The notes under the pieces: generated by a model | Databases searched by the model: none | What the model saw: the letters and a program-made list of their open reading frames with translations, nothing else | Told to the model about the DNA's origin: nothing | Shown: positions 19,983 to 30,825 of the stretch, one piece after another | Numbering within the stretch: the first letter of the stretch is position 1 | Layout of the letters: the number at the start of each line of letters is the position of its first letter | Origin: Betaproteobacteria bacterium | GTDB lineage: Bacteria > Pseudomonadota > Gammaproteobacteria > Burkholderiales > Thiobacillaceae | Direction of reading: 5' to 3' | Assembly: GCA_016234655.1 (NCBI GenBank) | Contig: JACRAU010000033.1 | Span: 1 to 64,000, forward strand | Length of the DNA: 64,000 nucleotides | Program-made: the position numbers and the translations under genes

Positions 19983-20935
19983 GCGATCGATCAAAAACAG
20001 CGCGCCCGGGGCGCGCCCCGTCCCCCTCCCCCGCAAGCGGGGGAGGGTTAGGGGAGAGGGAAGGCGAAGCGCAGCGGAGCCTCGATCACTTCCTTCTGCG
20101 CGCCGGCGACCTGCTCGCGCGGCTCGATGCCTGGCTGCCGCCGGCAGCCAAGGACATCGACTGGAAGCAGGTGCAGGCCGCGCGTTGGCAGCGGCAGTTC
20201 AATCACGGCGTGCTGTTGCCGGTGCATGAGCCGCAGATCGTGGCCTGGAAAAGCCTGCGCGGCATCGACGAGCAGAAGATGGAACTCGACCGCAACACCA
20301 AGCAGTTCGTTGCGGGCCTGCCGGCGAACAACGCGCTGCTCTCGGGCAGCCGGGGTTGCGGCAAGTCCTCGCTGGTGCGGGCCGTGCTCGGGCGCCATGC
20401 CAAACAGGGCCTGCGCCTGATCGAGGTCGAGCGCTCGGATCTGGTGCACCTGCCGGAGATCGCCGACGGCATTGCCAAACAAGCTTATCGCTTCATCGTG
20501 TTTTGCGACGACCTCTCCTTCGAGGCGGACGACCCGGCCTACAAGGCCTTGAAGGCCGTGCTCGACGGCAGCATCGCCGGCGCGCCGGAGAATATGCTGA
20601 TCTATGCCACCTCGAACCGACGCCACTTGATGCCGGAGTTTTTCAGCGAAAACGACGAGGCCACGCGGCGCGGCGGCGAGGTGCATCCGGGCGAGAGCAC
20701 CGAGGAGAAGCTGTCGCTGGCCGACCGCTTCGGCCTCTGGCTCTCCTTCTTCCCCTTCGACCAGGACGCTTACCTCGACATCGTCGGGAGTTGGGTCACC
20801 GCGCTCGGTGGTTCAATCGACGACACCATGCGCACCGAGGCCCTGCAATGGGCGATCTTTCGCGGTGGCCGTAGCGGCCGGGTGGCGCGCCAGTTCGCCG
20901 CCGACTGGGTCGGTCGCCAGGGCCTGAAGAAATGA
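19979..20935 (+). CDS. DUF815-family ATP-binding protein
   Basis: [18 protein letters not shown] Walker [35 protein letters not shown] start overlapping argJ stop. Confidence 0.85.
   Translation: MSDRSKTARPGRAPSPSPASGGGLGEREGEAQRSLDHFLLRAGDLLARLDAWLPPAAKDIDWKQVQAARWQRQFNHGVLLPVHEPQIVAWKSLRGIDEQKMELDRNTKQFVAGLPANNALLSGSRGCGKSSLVRAVLGRHAKQGLRLIEVERSDLVHLPEIADGIAKQAYRFIVFCDDLSFEADDPAYKALKAVLDGSIAGAPENMLIYATSNRRHLMPEFFSENDEATRRGGEVHPGESTEEKLSLADRFGLWLSFFPFDQDAYLDIVGSWVTALGGSIDDTMRTEALQWAIFRGGRSGRVARQFAADWVGRQGLKK
20024..20060. repeat. REP-like hairpin plus G-tract within N-terminal codons of the DUF815 gene
   Basis: CCCTCCCCCGC-aa-GCGGGGGAGGG followed by TTAGGGGAGAGGG. Confidence 0.8.
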
Positions 20936-21864
20936 ATCAACGCCTTGAAGTGGCCGCCGCCGTGATCGAGCGGCCGGACGGCAGCTTCCTCATGGCCTGC
21001 CGGCCCGAGGGCAAGGCCTATGCCGGCTGGTGGGAGTTTCCCGGCGGCAAGGTCGAGGCCGGCGAGACCGCGCGCGAGGCCCTGGTGCGCGAATTGCAGG
21101 AAGAGCTGGGCATCGCCGTGACCGGCGCCTATCCCTGGATCAGCCGCTTCTACGATTACCCGCATGCTCAGGTGAACCTGCGCTTCTTCCGGGTGACCGG
21201 CTGGCAGGGCGAGCCGCATCCGCACGAGGGCCAGCAGTTGGCCTGGACTCACGCCACCGCGCCCGAAGTCGATCCCATCCTGCCGGCCAACGGCCCCATT
21301 CTGCGCGGGCTGTTGTTGCCCCTGGTCTATGCGATCTCGGATGTCGAACACCTCGGGATCGAGGTGTTTCTCCAGCGCTTGGATGAACGCCTGGCCGCCG
21401 GCCTGCGCCTGGTGCAGCTGCGCGAGAAAGCGCTGCCGGTCGGGGACTTTCAGAGACTGGCCCGTGCCGTGGCCGAGCGCTGCCGTGCCGCCGGGGCGCA
21501 GCTGCTGATTAACGGCGATATCGAGCTAGCGCGTGAATTGAATGTCGGCGTCCACCTCAGCTCGAAACAATTGGCCACATTGAAACAACGGCCCGAGCTG
21601 AGCTGGGTCGGCGCCTCGTGCCATGACGCCGCCGAACTCGCCCGCGCGGTCGAGCTCGGCGCCGACCTCGCGGTGCTGTCGCCGGTGCTGCCGACCGCCT
21701 CGCATCCGGGTGCGCCGACTTTGGGTTGGCCGCGCTTCGCCGGGCTGGTGGCGCATTGCCCGATCCCGGTATTCGCGCTTGGGGGGCTGACCGAGGCCGA
21801 CCTCGACCTTGCCCGCCGCCACGGCGCCCACGGCGTCGCGCTGAAAGGCCAGGCATGGCGCTGA
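20932..21864 (+). CDS. Nudix hydrolase (MutT-like) fused to thiamine-phosphate-synthase-like domain
   Basis: GGKVEAGETAREALVRELQEELGI Nudix box; C-terminal QLREKALP...LLINGDIELARELNVGVHLSS ThiE-like barrel. Confidence 0.9.
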   Translation: MNQRLEVAAAVIERPDGSFLMACRPEGKAYAGWWEFPGGKVEAGETAREALVRELQEELGIAVTGAYPWISRFYDYPHAQVNLRFFRVTGWQGEPHPHEGQQLAWTHATAPEVDPILPANGPILRGLLLPLVYAISDVEHLGIEVFLQRLDERLAAGLRLVQLREKALPVGDFQRLARAVAERCRAAGAQLLINGDIELARELNVGVHLSSKQLATLKQRPELSWVGASCHDAAELARAVELGADLAVLSPVLPTASHPGAPTLGWPRFAGLVAHCPIPVFALGGLTEADLDLARRHGAHGVALKGQAWR

Positions 21865-22289
21865 GCCCGCGCCGGCTTTATCTGGCCATGCCCTGGCTCG
21901 CGGTCGGCCTGGTCGTGGCGCTGCTCGCGTGGTGGCAAACGCGCGCGCCGGTTCCGGCGCGCGCGGCTAGCTGCCCGGACTTGCATGCGGGCTGCACGGT
22001 GCAACTCGATGGCGTTCGCGTCACCGTGCGCATCGACGGCCCTTTGCAAGTGCTCAAACCGTTCCGGCTCTCGGTCGATGCGCCCGGCGCGCGCAAGGTG
22101 CAGGCCCAGTTCAGCATGGCCAGCATGGACATGGGCTTCAATCTCTATCCCTTGCAGCCGGATGCCCAAGGTGTCTTTCGAGCGCGTATCGTGTTGCCGG
22201 TCTGCGTCAGCGGTCGGCGCGATTGGTTGATGTCGCTGGAAATCGACGGCCGGCGGATTGAGCTGCCTTTCGTCACGGAGCTGTCATAA
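21855..22289 (+). CDS. Conserved hypothetical membrane-anchored protein
   Basis: 144 aa, N-terminal TM segment, CPDLHAGC, MASMDMGFN motif; starts inside the Nudix-ThiE gene. Confidence 0.6.
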   Translation: MALSPRRLYLAMPWLAVGLVVALLAWWQTRAPVPARAASCPDLHAGCTVQLDGVRVTVRIDGPLQVLKPFRLSVDAPGARKVQAQFSMASMDMGFNLYPLQPDAQGVFRARIVLPVCVSGRRDWLMSLEIDGRRIELPFVTELS

Positions 22290-22355
22290 TTTCGTCCTAA
22301 GGGCTGCTTATAATGGATGACCGGCCGCGTCATTGGCCGAAGGAGAGGAAGAGAG

Positions 22356-23054
22356 ATGCCTGCGGAACATACCTATAAGCAATTCGATACCGAGTTGGAA
22401 GCGGTGCGCGCCCGCGTGCTGGAGATGGGCGGCCTGGTGGAAGAACAGATCAACCGCGCGGTCGATGCCCTGGTGAGCGGCGACGTGGAGCTGGCCGATC
22501 AGGTCATGGCCATGGACCACAAGGTCAATGCCTTGGAAGTGGCCGCCGACGAGGATTGCACCCATATCATCGCGCTGCGCCAACCGGCGGCGAGCGACCT
22601 GCGCTTGATCCTCACCATCATCAAGACCGTGACCGACCTGGAGCGCATCGGCGACGAGGCCTCCAAGATCGCGCGCATGACCAAGCAGATCTACCAGGGC
22701 GATCGCCTGACCGGCCCGCGCTACAGCGAGATCAAGTACATGGCCGGCCTGGTCATCAAGATGCTGCACAACGCGCTGGACGCCTTCGCCCGGCTCGACA
22801 CCTCGGTCGCGGCGCAACTGGCCCGGGCCGACATCGAGGTGGACGAGGAATTCCATCTGATCACCCGCCACCTGATCACCTTCATGATGGAAGACCCGCG
22901 CACCATCTCTACCGTGATCGACCTCTTGTTCGTGGTCAAGGCGTTGGAGCGCATCGGCGACCACTCGAAGAACATGTCGGAATACGTGGTCTATATGGTC
23001 AAGGGCAAGGACGTGCGCCACACCTCGATCGAGGAGTTGGAAAGAGAGGCCTAA
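22356..23054 (+). CDS. phoU: Phosphate signalling complex protein PhoU
   Basis: FDTELEAVRARVLEMGGLVEEQI, ERIGDEASKIA, ERIGDHSKNMSEYVVYMVKGKDVRH. Confidence 0.95.
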   Translation: MPAEHTYKQFDTELEAVRARVLEMGGLVEEQINRAVDALVSGDVELADQVMAMDHKVNALEVAADEDCTHIIALRQPAASDLRLILTIIKTVTDLERIGDEASKIARMTKQIYQGDRLTGPRYSEIKYMAGLVIKMLHNALDAFARLDTSVAAQLARADIEVDEEFHLITRHLITFMMEDPRTISTVIDLLFVVKALERIGDHSKNMSEYVVYMVKGKDVRHTSIEELEREA

Positions 23055-23956
23055 GCGCCTGCCTGATGTAGGGCTTGCCCGGCCTCTTGCATGAAATCGA
23101 CGAAGGCGCGCACCTTCGAGGCGAGGTGGGGTCCGTTCGGGTAGACCACGTAGAGGCCGGAAGCGGGGCGGGCGAAATCGGCCAAGGCCGGCGCCAGTTC
23201 GCCGGCGGCCACGGCCTCGGCATACATGAAGGCCGGCCCCATCGCCACGCCCTGGCCCAGCCTGGCGGCGGCCAGCAGCAGCGAGGCATCGTCCGACACC
23301 AAGTTGCCGTTGATCGCCACCCGGAATTCCCGGCCGTCCTTTTCGACAAACCCCCATTGCCTGGCCTGTTGCCGTTCGCTGTAGATCAGGCAGTTGTGCG
23401 CCGCCAAGTCGCGCGGATGCGCGGGTTGGCCTTGGCGCCGCCAATAGTCGGGCGCGGCCAGGACCTGCGTGCGAACCGGGGCCAAACGCCGCGCGATCAA
23501 GCTCGAATCTTCCAGCTCGCCGATGCGCAGGCCGACATCGAAACCCTCTTTCACCAGATCGACATAACGGCCGCTGATCGAAAGGTCCAGGACGATCTTC
23601 GGATAGCGGGCCTGGAAGGCGGGCAGGGCCTCCTTGAATAGCGACAGCGCCAGGCACTGCGGCGCCGAGATGCGCAACTGGCCCTGCGGCTCGGCCTGCA
23701 AGGGCGCCACCGCCTGTTCCGCCTCCAGCGCCTCGTCCAAGGCCCGGCGGCAATGGCGGTAGAACTGCTCGCCGGCCTCGGTCAGGTGCATGCGCCGGGT
23801 GGTGCGATTGAGCAGACGCGCGCCCAGGCGCAGCTCCAGCTGGCCGAGCTGCTTGCTGATGGCGGGCTTGGACAGGCCCAGCCGCTCGGCGGCGGCGGTC
23901 ACGCTGCCGCATTCGACCACGGTGGCGAAGTACTCCATATAGGCCAGCAAGCTCAT
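23051..23956 (-). CDS. LysR family transcriptional regulator
   Basis: N-terminal HTH FATVVECGSVTAAAERLGLSKPAISKQLGQLE; LysR substrate-binding domain. Confidence 0.93.
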   Translation of the reverse strand: MSLLAYMEYFATVVECGSVTAAAERLGLSKPAISKQLGQLELRLGARLLNRTTRRMHLTEAGEQFYRHCRRALDEALEAEQAVAPLQAEPQGQLRISAPQCLALSLFKEALPAFQARYPKIVLDLSISGRYVDLVKEGFDVGLRIGELEDSSLIARRLAPVRTQVLAAPDYWRRQGQPAHPRDLAAHNCLIYSERQQARQWGFVEKDGREFRVAINGNLVSDDASLLLAAARLGQGVAMGPAFMYAEAVAAGELAPALADFARPASGLYVVYPNGPHLASKVRAFVDFMQEAGQALHQAGA

Positions 23957-23957
23957 G

Positions 23958-23980
23958 ATTGTTTACCCCTGGTTAACAAT
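23958..23980. promoter_or_regulatory. Candidate LysR operator between divergent genes
   Basis: Imperfect palindrome ATTGTTTA-N7-TTAACAAT just upstream of the LysR ATG. Confidence 0.5.
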
Positions 23981-24058
23981 TATTTTCCGCTGGGGCGGAT
24001 TATCTACGATTTCTTGTTCTATAGAGTGAGGGCCGTTGCCACCCACGGAGGAAATCGC

Positions 24059-24667
24059 ATGAACGCCGTCGACACCCCCTTGCCGCCCTATAGCCTGTTC
24101 GAGCTCGATGCCTGGCTGGACAAGCGGCTGGAGGCCAAGCTGCGGGAACGGGAAGCGGCGCGCACGCCGCGCCTGACCCTGATCGCCACCAAGGGCACGC
24201 TGGACATGGCCTATCCGCCGTTCATCCTGGCCTCCACCGCCATCTCGCTCGACTGGGAGGTCGAGATATTCTTTTCCTTCTATGCGCTCAATCTGCTGAA
24301 GAAGGACCTGGACCTGGCCATCAGCCCGCTGGGCAACCCGGCCATGCCGATGAAGCTGCCGCTCGGCCCGGACTGGCTGCGCGGCATCGATTGGCCGATG
24401 CCCAACCTGTTGATGGCCGGCATCCCCGGCTTCGAACGGGCCGCCACCGCGATGATGAACAAGACCCTGGCCGACAAGGGCGTCGCCTCGATCCAGGAAC
24501 TGCGCGCGCTGTGCATCGAGGCCGGGGTCAAGCTGTCGGCCTGCCAGATGACGGTGGACCTGTTCGGCTGGCGGCGCGACGACTTCATCCCGGAGATCAA
24601 CGAGTGGCTGGGCGCGGCCTCGGTCATGCCACGGGCCCAGAAATCGGATGTCTGCCTGTTTATCTAA
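24059..24667 (+). CDS. DsrE/DsrF/DrsH-like family protein
   Basis: LIATKGTLDMAYPPFILASTAISLDWEVEIFFSFYALNLL, LSACQMTVDLFG; GGAGG RBS. Confidence 0.8.
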   Translation: MNAVDTPLPPYSLFELDAWLDKRLEAKLREREAARTPRLTLIATKGTLDMAYPPFILASTAISLDWEVEIFFSFYALNLLKKDLDLAISPLGNPAMPMKLPLGPDWLRGIDWPMPNLLMAGIPGFERAATAMMNKTLADKGVASIQELRALCIEAGVKLSACQMTVDLFGWRRDDFIPEINEWLGAASVMPRAQKSDVCLFI

Positions 24668-24686
24668 CCTGGACTTGGGCAAATAG

Positions 24687-24710
24687 AAAAGGGGCCGCAT
24701 GGCCCCTTTC
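24687..24710. terminator. Bidirectional rho-independent terminator
   Basis: AAAAGGGGCC-gcat-GGCCCCTTT between convergent DsrE-like and cyclophilin genes. Confidence 0.75.
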
Positions 24711-24730
24711 GCATCGGCGTCGGCGCGCGC

Positions 24731-25360
24731 TTACTTCTTCTTCGCCGGCTCTGCCTTGGCCGATTCAGGCTTGGCCTCGGCCAGGCGCTCCATCTTGGCG
24801 ATCACCACGTCCTGCTTGGGCACGTCGCCGAACGGGCCGACCGAGCCGCGCGGCGCGTCGGCGATCTTCATCGCCACGTCCATGCCCTTGCTTACCTTGC
24901 CGAACACGGCATAACCCCAACCGTTCAGGCTCTTTTGCGTGTGGTCGAGAAAACCGTTGTTGGCGACGTTGATGAAGAACTGCGCCGTGGCCGAGTGCGG
25001 GTCCATGGTGCGGGCCATGGCCAAGGTGCCCACGGTGTTCTTCAGGCCGTTGTCGGCCTCGTTCTGCACCGGCGGCCGGGTCGGTTTTTGCTGCATGCCG
25101 GCGGTGAAGCCGCCGCCCTGGATCATGAAGCCGGGGATCACCCGGTGGAACAGGGTGCCGTTGTAGAAGCCGGCATCGACGTACTTCAGGAAGTTGTCCA
25201 CGGACAAGGGCGCCTCGTCCGGGTAGAGCTCGATCTCCACTTCGCCTAGATTGGTGGTCATCTTCACCATCGGGTTGGCGGCGAGGGCGGGCAAGGCGAG
25301 CAGGGCGCAAGCTGCGAGCAGGGCGCGCAAGGGCCGCAAGATTGAGGTTCGGGCGATCAT
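24731..25360 (-). CDS. Periplasmic peptidyl-prolyl cis-trans isomerase (cyclophilin)
   Basis: Signal peptide, [48 protein letters not shown]. Confidence 0.93.
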   Translation of the reverse strand: MIARTSILRPLRALLAACALLALPALAANPMVKMTTNLGEVEIELYPDEAPLSVDNFLKYVDAGFYNGTLFHRVIPGFMIQGGGFTAGMQQKPTRPPVQNEADNGLKNTVGTLAMARTMDPHSATAQFFINVANNGFLDHTQKSLNGWGYAVFGKVSKGMDVAMKIADAPRGSVGPFGDVPKQDVVIAKMERLAEAKPESAKAEPAKKK

Positions 25361-25375
25361 GGTCTTCCTTCTGTG

Positions 25376-25391
25376 GGTTTCACGTGAAACA
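25376..25391. promoter_or_regulatory. parS: parS site
   Basis: GGTTTCACGTGAAACA, 15/16 to TGTTTCACGTGAAACA. Confidence 0.88.
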
Positions 25392-25408
25392 GGCAAAGCG
25401 ATTATCGC

Positions 25409-26095
25409 TCAGTCGCCCACGGTGAGCGACTGGCCGTTGTCCTTGGGGCCGAGCTTGAGCAGCCAGGGCACCGCATCCTCGGCCCACTGCTCGGCCGTGG
25501 GGTAGGCGGCGACGTCGGTGCCGAAGCAGCTTTGCAGCATCTCGGTGTTGATGATGCCGGGCGAGAGCGGGATAGCCGCCATGCCCTTGGGCAGTTCCTG
25601 GGCCAAGGCCTGAGTGAGGCCTTCCATCGCCCACTTGCTCGCGCAGTAGGGGGCAACGAAGGCATCGGTCGAACGGCCCCAGCCCGAGCTGAAGTTGCAG
25701 ATCACGCCATGCTTTCGTGCCACCATAGCCGGCACAAAGTGACGGATGACGTTGGCTACGCCCTTGATGTTGACGTCGATCAGGACGTCGAACTCGGCCT
25801 GCGGCACCTCCCACAAGGGGGCGAGCCGGTTGATCAAGGCGGCGTTGTTAAGCAGCAGATCGGGCGGGTCATGGTCGGCCAGAACCACCTCGGCCCAGTG
25901 CTTGACCTGTGCATCGTCGGCTACGTCGACCGCGTCGAAGCGGTGGGGCGGGCCGTACTGTTTTTTAAGTGCGGCGATGGCCTTGGGGTCGCGGCCGCAG
26001 CCGATCACCGTGTGGCCGAGCGCGATGAACTTCTCGGTCAGCGCCCGGCCCAGGCCGCGGCTGACGCCGGTGATGAGGATGGTCTTTTTGCTCAT
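25409..26095 (-). CDS. SDR family oxidoreductase
   Basis: ILITGVSRGLGRALTEKF, LLNNAAL, catalytic YCASKWAMEG. Confidence 0.9.
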   Translation of the reverse strand: MSKKTILITGVSRGLGRALTEKFIALGHTVIGCGRDPKAIAALKKQYGPPHRFDAVDVADDAQVKHWAEVVLADHDPPDLLLNNAALINRLAPLWEVPQAEFDVLIDVNIKGVANVIRHFVPAMVARKHGVICNFSSGWGRSTDAFVAPYCASKWAMEGLTQALAQELPKGMAAIPLSPGIINTEMLQSCFGTDVAAYPTAEQWAEDAVPWLLKLGPKDNGQSLTVGD

Positions 26096-26154
26096 TGCCG
26101 AATATTACCGCCAATGAAATCCGAACACCTTTCCCTCTCCCGCGCTGCCGCGCA

Positions 26155-26192
26155 CCCCTCCCCCGCATGCGGGGGAGGGGCTGGGGGAGAGG
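26155..26192. repeat. REP-like perfect palindrome plus G-tract
   Basis: CCCCTCCCCCGCATGCGGGGGAGGGG (26-bp perfect palindrome) followed by CTGGGGGAGAGGG. Confidence 0.8.
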
Positions 26193-26210
26193 GCAGCGGC
26201 AATGGATAGA

Positions 26211-26663
26211 TCACGAAACCTTGTGCTTAACCAAAAACCGATCCAACTGGTTGGCAAAGGCCTGGCGGTCGGCCTGCGACAGCGGCGGCGGGCCGCCGGT
26301 CTGCACCCCGCTGGAACGCAGGCCGTCCATGAAGTCGCGCAGGTTCAGCACCTCGCGGATGTTCTCTTTCGAGTAGAACTCGCCCCGAGGGTTGAGGGCG
26401 TGGCCGCCTTTCTCGATCACCTGGGCGGCAAGCGGGATGTCGGCGGTGATCACCAGGTCGCCCGGCTCGCAGCGGCGGGCGATCTCGGCATCGGCCACGT
26501 CGAAGCCGCCGGGTACCTGCAGGGCGGTGAGCCAGGGGGAGGGCGGCACCCGCAAGAGCTTGTTGGCCACCAGGGTCAGCGGGCACTGGATGCGCTCGGC
26601 GGCGCGGAACAGGATGTCCTTGATCACCGCCGGGCAGGCGTCGGCGTCGACCCAGATGTGCAT
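26211..26663 (-). CDS. YaiI/YqxD family protein (DUF188)
   Basis: [65 protein letters not shown]. Confidence 0.92.
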   Translation of the reverse strand: MHIWVDADACPAVIKDILFRAAERIQCPLTLVANKLLRVPPSPWLTALQVPGGFDVADAEIARRCEPGDLVITADIPLAAQVIEKGGHALNPRGEFYSKENIREVLNLRDFMDGLRSSGVQTGGPPPLSQADRQAFANQLDRFLVKHKVS

Positions 26664-26692
26664 GTAATGGCCTGTGGCTGGCGTTGTTTAAT

Positions 26693-27601
26693 TTACTGTT
26701 GCTGACGCAAATATTTACTGCGAAAAGCCATTGAATCGAACTCGCAAACTTCTTGTGGCATCAAAGTAAGATTCTTGATTGATACGCAAGACCCCACTGA
26801 GTGGCCAAAGGCAGAGCTTGAGCTTTCTACCTGATACGAGCGAGAACCATCAAGGTGGCGAATAGCGTAGTGCGCGGTATATGCGCTAGTTGCAGATGTG
26901 TCTGCAAGGGCGCCACCGATAACCGCCCCTAGAACTTGGGCACCAACATGCCCTTTCGCAGAGTAATTCCAGTCTGATGGATTCCCTGCAAATGCGCGGT
27001 CCACATAAACCGCCGACCCAACGGCGGTGCCTAGCTGAGATCCTGCCGAAGAGCCCTGAGCACCCGTATTCGCCACTTGTCTATCAACCACTTGGCCAAC
27101 CTCTTTTGCTGAGACTGTTCGTACAAAATATTTTTCTTTTAGTGTTGTTACTTCTTTCGGGGAAAGTTGCTCATAGATCAGCGCACTAACATATAGTGCC
27201 TTTCCCTTACTTTGCATCTGCTGGATTTCAGCCCGAATCTTTTCTATTTCTTCCTTCGGAAGTAACGCGGCCAATGCGGTTATTGATTCTGCGATATCAG
27301 ACTTGGCACGGTCCCCACCATACTTTTCTGTATTGAAAACATAGCTGTCTGGGGTTACAGAATCTTTTCCTGCTGCTAATACGTCTTTGTTCGCGCGGAC
27401 AAATTCTATTGCCTTTGCCCTGTACTGCGCGTCCTCTGGCCGTGTTGTCGCCAAGGTGCTTTTGATAAAGTTAAAAGCGCCTAAATATTCACCGTTGGAA
27501 GCAAAGCGTTCTGCATAGTGAAGCGCAGAAGCGTGGCGGTCCGTGGGTACTGTTGCACAACCTGTTAGCAACATCGCTACTGCGATAAAGGCCTGTCTCA
27601 C
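26693..27601 (-). CDS. Hypothetical lipoprotein
   Basis: GTG start MRQAFIAVAMLLTGCATV lipobox; glycine-rich hydrophobic stretch HVGAQVLGAVIGGALAD; AT-richer than neighbours. Confidence 0.65.
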   Translation of the reverse strand: MRQAFIAVAMLLTGCATVPTDRHASALHYAERFASNGEYLGAFNFIKSTLATTRPEDAQYRAKAIEFVRANKDVLAAGKDSVTPDSYVFNTEKYGGDRAKSDIAESITALAALLPKEEIEKIRAEIQQMQSKGKALYVSALIYEQLSPKEVTTLKEKYFVRTVSAKEVGQVVDRQVANTGAQGSSAGSQLGTAVGSAVYVDRAFAGNPSDWNYSAKGHVGAQVLGAVIGGALADTSATSAYTAHYAIRHLDGSRSYQVESSSSAFGHSVGSCVSIKNLTLMPQEVCEFDSMAFRSKYLRQQQ

Positions 27602-27632
27602 CGCTATACCCCTGTCGATTCTTTTGAACTTC

Positions 27633-27709
27633 AAACGTCCAGGTTGCGCGCACCCAGCGCATTGGTCTCGATGAACCTCCGGCGCGGCTCGACCGCTTCG
27701 CCCATCAGG
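27633..27709 (-). pseudogene. Duplicated gyrB 3'-end fragment
   Basis: 69/77 nt identical, no indels, to gyrB 3' end at 28275-28351; encodes [25 protein letters not shown]-stop versus Gyr[26 protein letters not shown]-stop. Confidence 0.92.
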
Positions 27710-27920
27710 CGGCTCGGCGCTGCTGGTCGATGGAATGATGCAGCAGCAGGAGATCGGTTTCCTTGAGCGCGGCTCGGGCATAGGCGCGCCCGTCGAGGTC
27801 GGCGAACTCGACCTCGAACACGCCGGGTTCCCATTCCTCGACCAGCACGCCGACCAGACCTTCGGGCAGGGATTGCTCGGGCAGGGCATGCTTGAGGGCT
27901 ACGGTATCAAGCAACTTCAT
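27705..27920 (-). CDS. DUF4926-like small protein
   Basis: MKLLDTVALKHALPEQSLPEGLVGVLVEEWEPGVFEVEFADLDGRAYARAALKETDLLLLHH; ATG start overlapping upstream gene by 14 nt. Confidence 0.7.
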   Translation of the reverse strand: MKLLDTVALKHALPEQSLPEGLVGVLVEEWEPGVFEVEFADLDGRAYARAALKETDLLLLHHSIDQQRRAA

Positions 27921-28257
27921 TGGGCGACCTCACGAAACAGGTGGCAAGACGGGGTGCGTTCTCGGTTTTCCGGACCAGCCAGCCGGTGCGCACCGTGGCC
28001 GATTTGCCGCCGTGCGCCAGCACGACATCCACATCATAGCGCCAACCGTAGGGGGTTTCCTCGGCCGATGCAACATCTGCTTCCGCCACGGCAGCGAGGA
28101 TCGCCTCGCGCAGCCAGTCGGCCTGTTCTTGACCGAGGCCCAAGGCCGAGCGGAAGACCCTGGCCTTGTGCCGCCCCTCCGGGTGGGCGGGGTTCAGGCA
28201 ATACTCCCTCAGCTTTGCCGCCTCGACGATGGCCTTGTCGGCATTGGCCAGCTTCAC
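27907..28257 (-). CDS. DUF6883-like small protein
   Basis: KLREYCLNPAHPEGRHKARVFRSALGLGQEQADWLREAIL...RTGWLVRKTENAPRLATCFV; GTG start 15 nt after the gyrB stop codon. Confidence 0.7.
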   Translation of the reverse strand: MKLANADKAIVEAAKLREYCLNPAHPEGRHKARVFRSALGLGQEQADWLREAILAAVAEADVASAEETPYGWRYDVDVVLAHGGKSATVRTGWLVRKTENAPRLATCFVRSPNEVA

Positions 28258-28272
28258 GATCCGTCGGCCGGT

Positions 28273-30756
<2,484 letters not shown>

Positions 30757-30825
30757 TTAATATCTAGTTGGCAGTCAGCCGCAGACAGTCCACAGAAATT
30801 TTCTGCATACCGCCTGCTTACTGCT

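Noticed and set aside
16875-20060. CRISPR-like spacing of the CTCCCCC palindromes
   Set aside because: Only three dispersed copies kilobases apart, no regular spacers and no cas genes; REP-like instead.
22308-23912. 534-aa minus-strand ORF across phoU and the LysR gene
   Set aside because: Out-of-frame translation of two genes that are well supported in other frames.
27631-27834. 67-aa ORF ending in a GyrB tail (MGTRRVRG...NALGARNLDV)
   Set aside because: Not a real gene: the tail is the duplicated gyrB fragment joined to out-of-frame DUF4926-like sequence.
27602-27889. N-terminal extension of the lipoprotein ORF up to 27889
   Set aside because: The extension translates the duplicated gyrB tail and cassette out of frame; the GTG at 27601 gives a proper lipoprotein signal.
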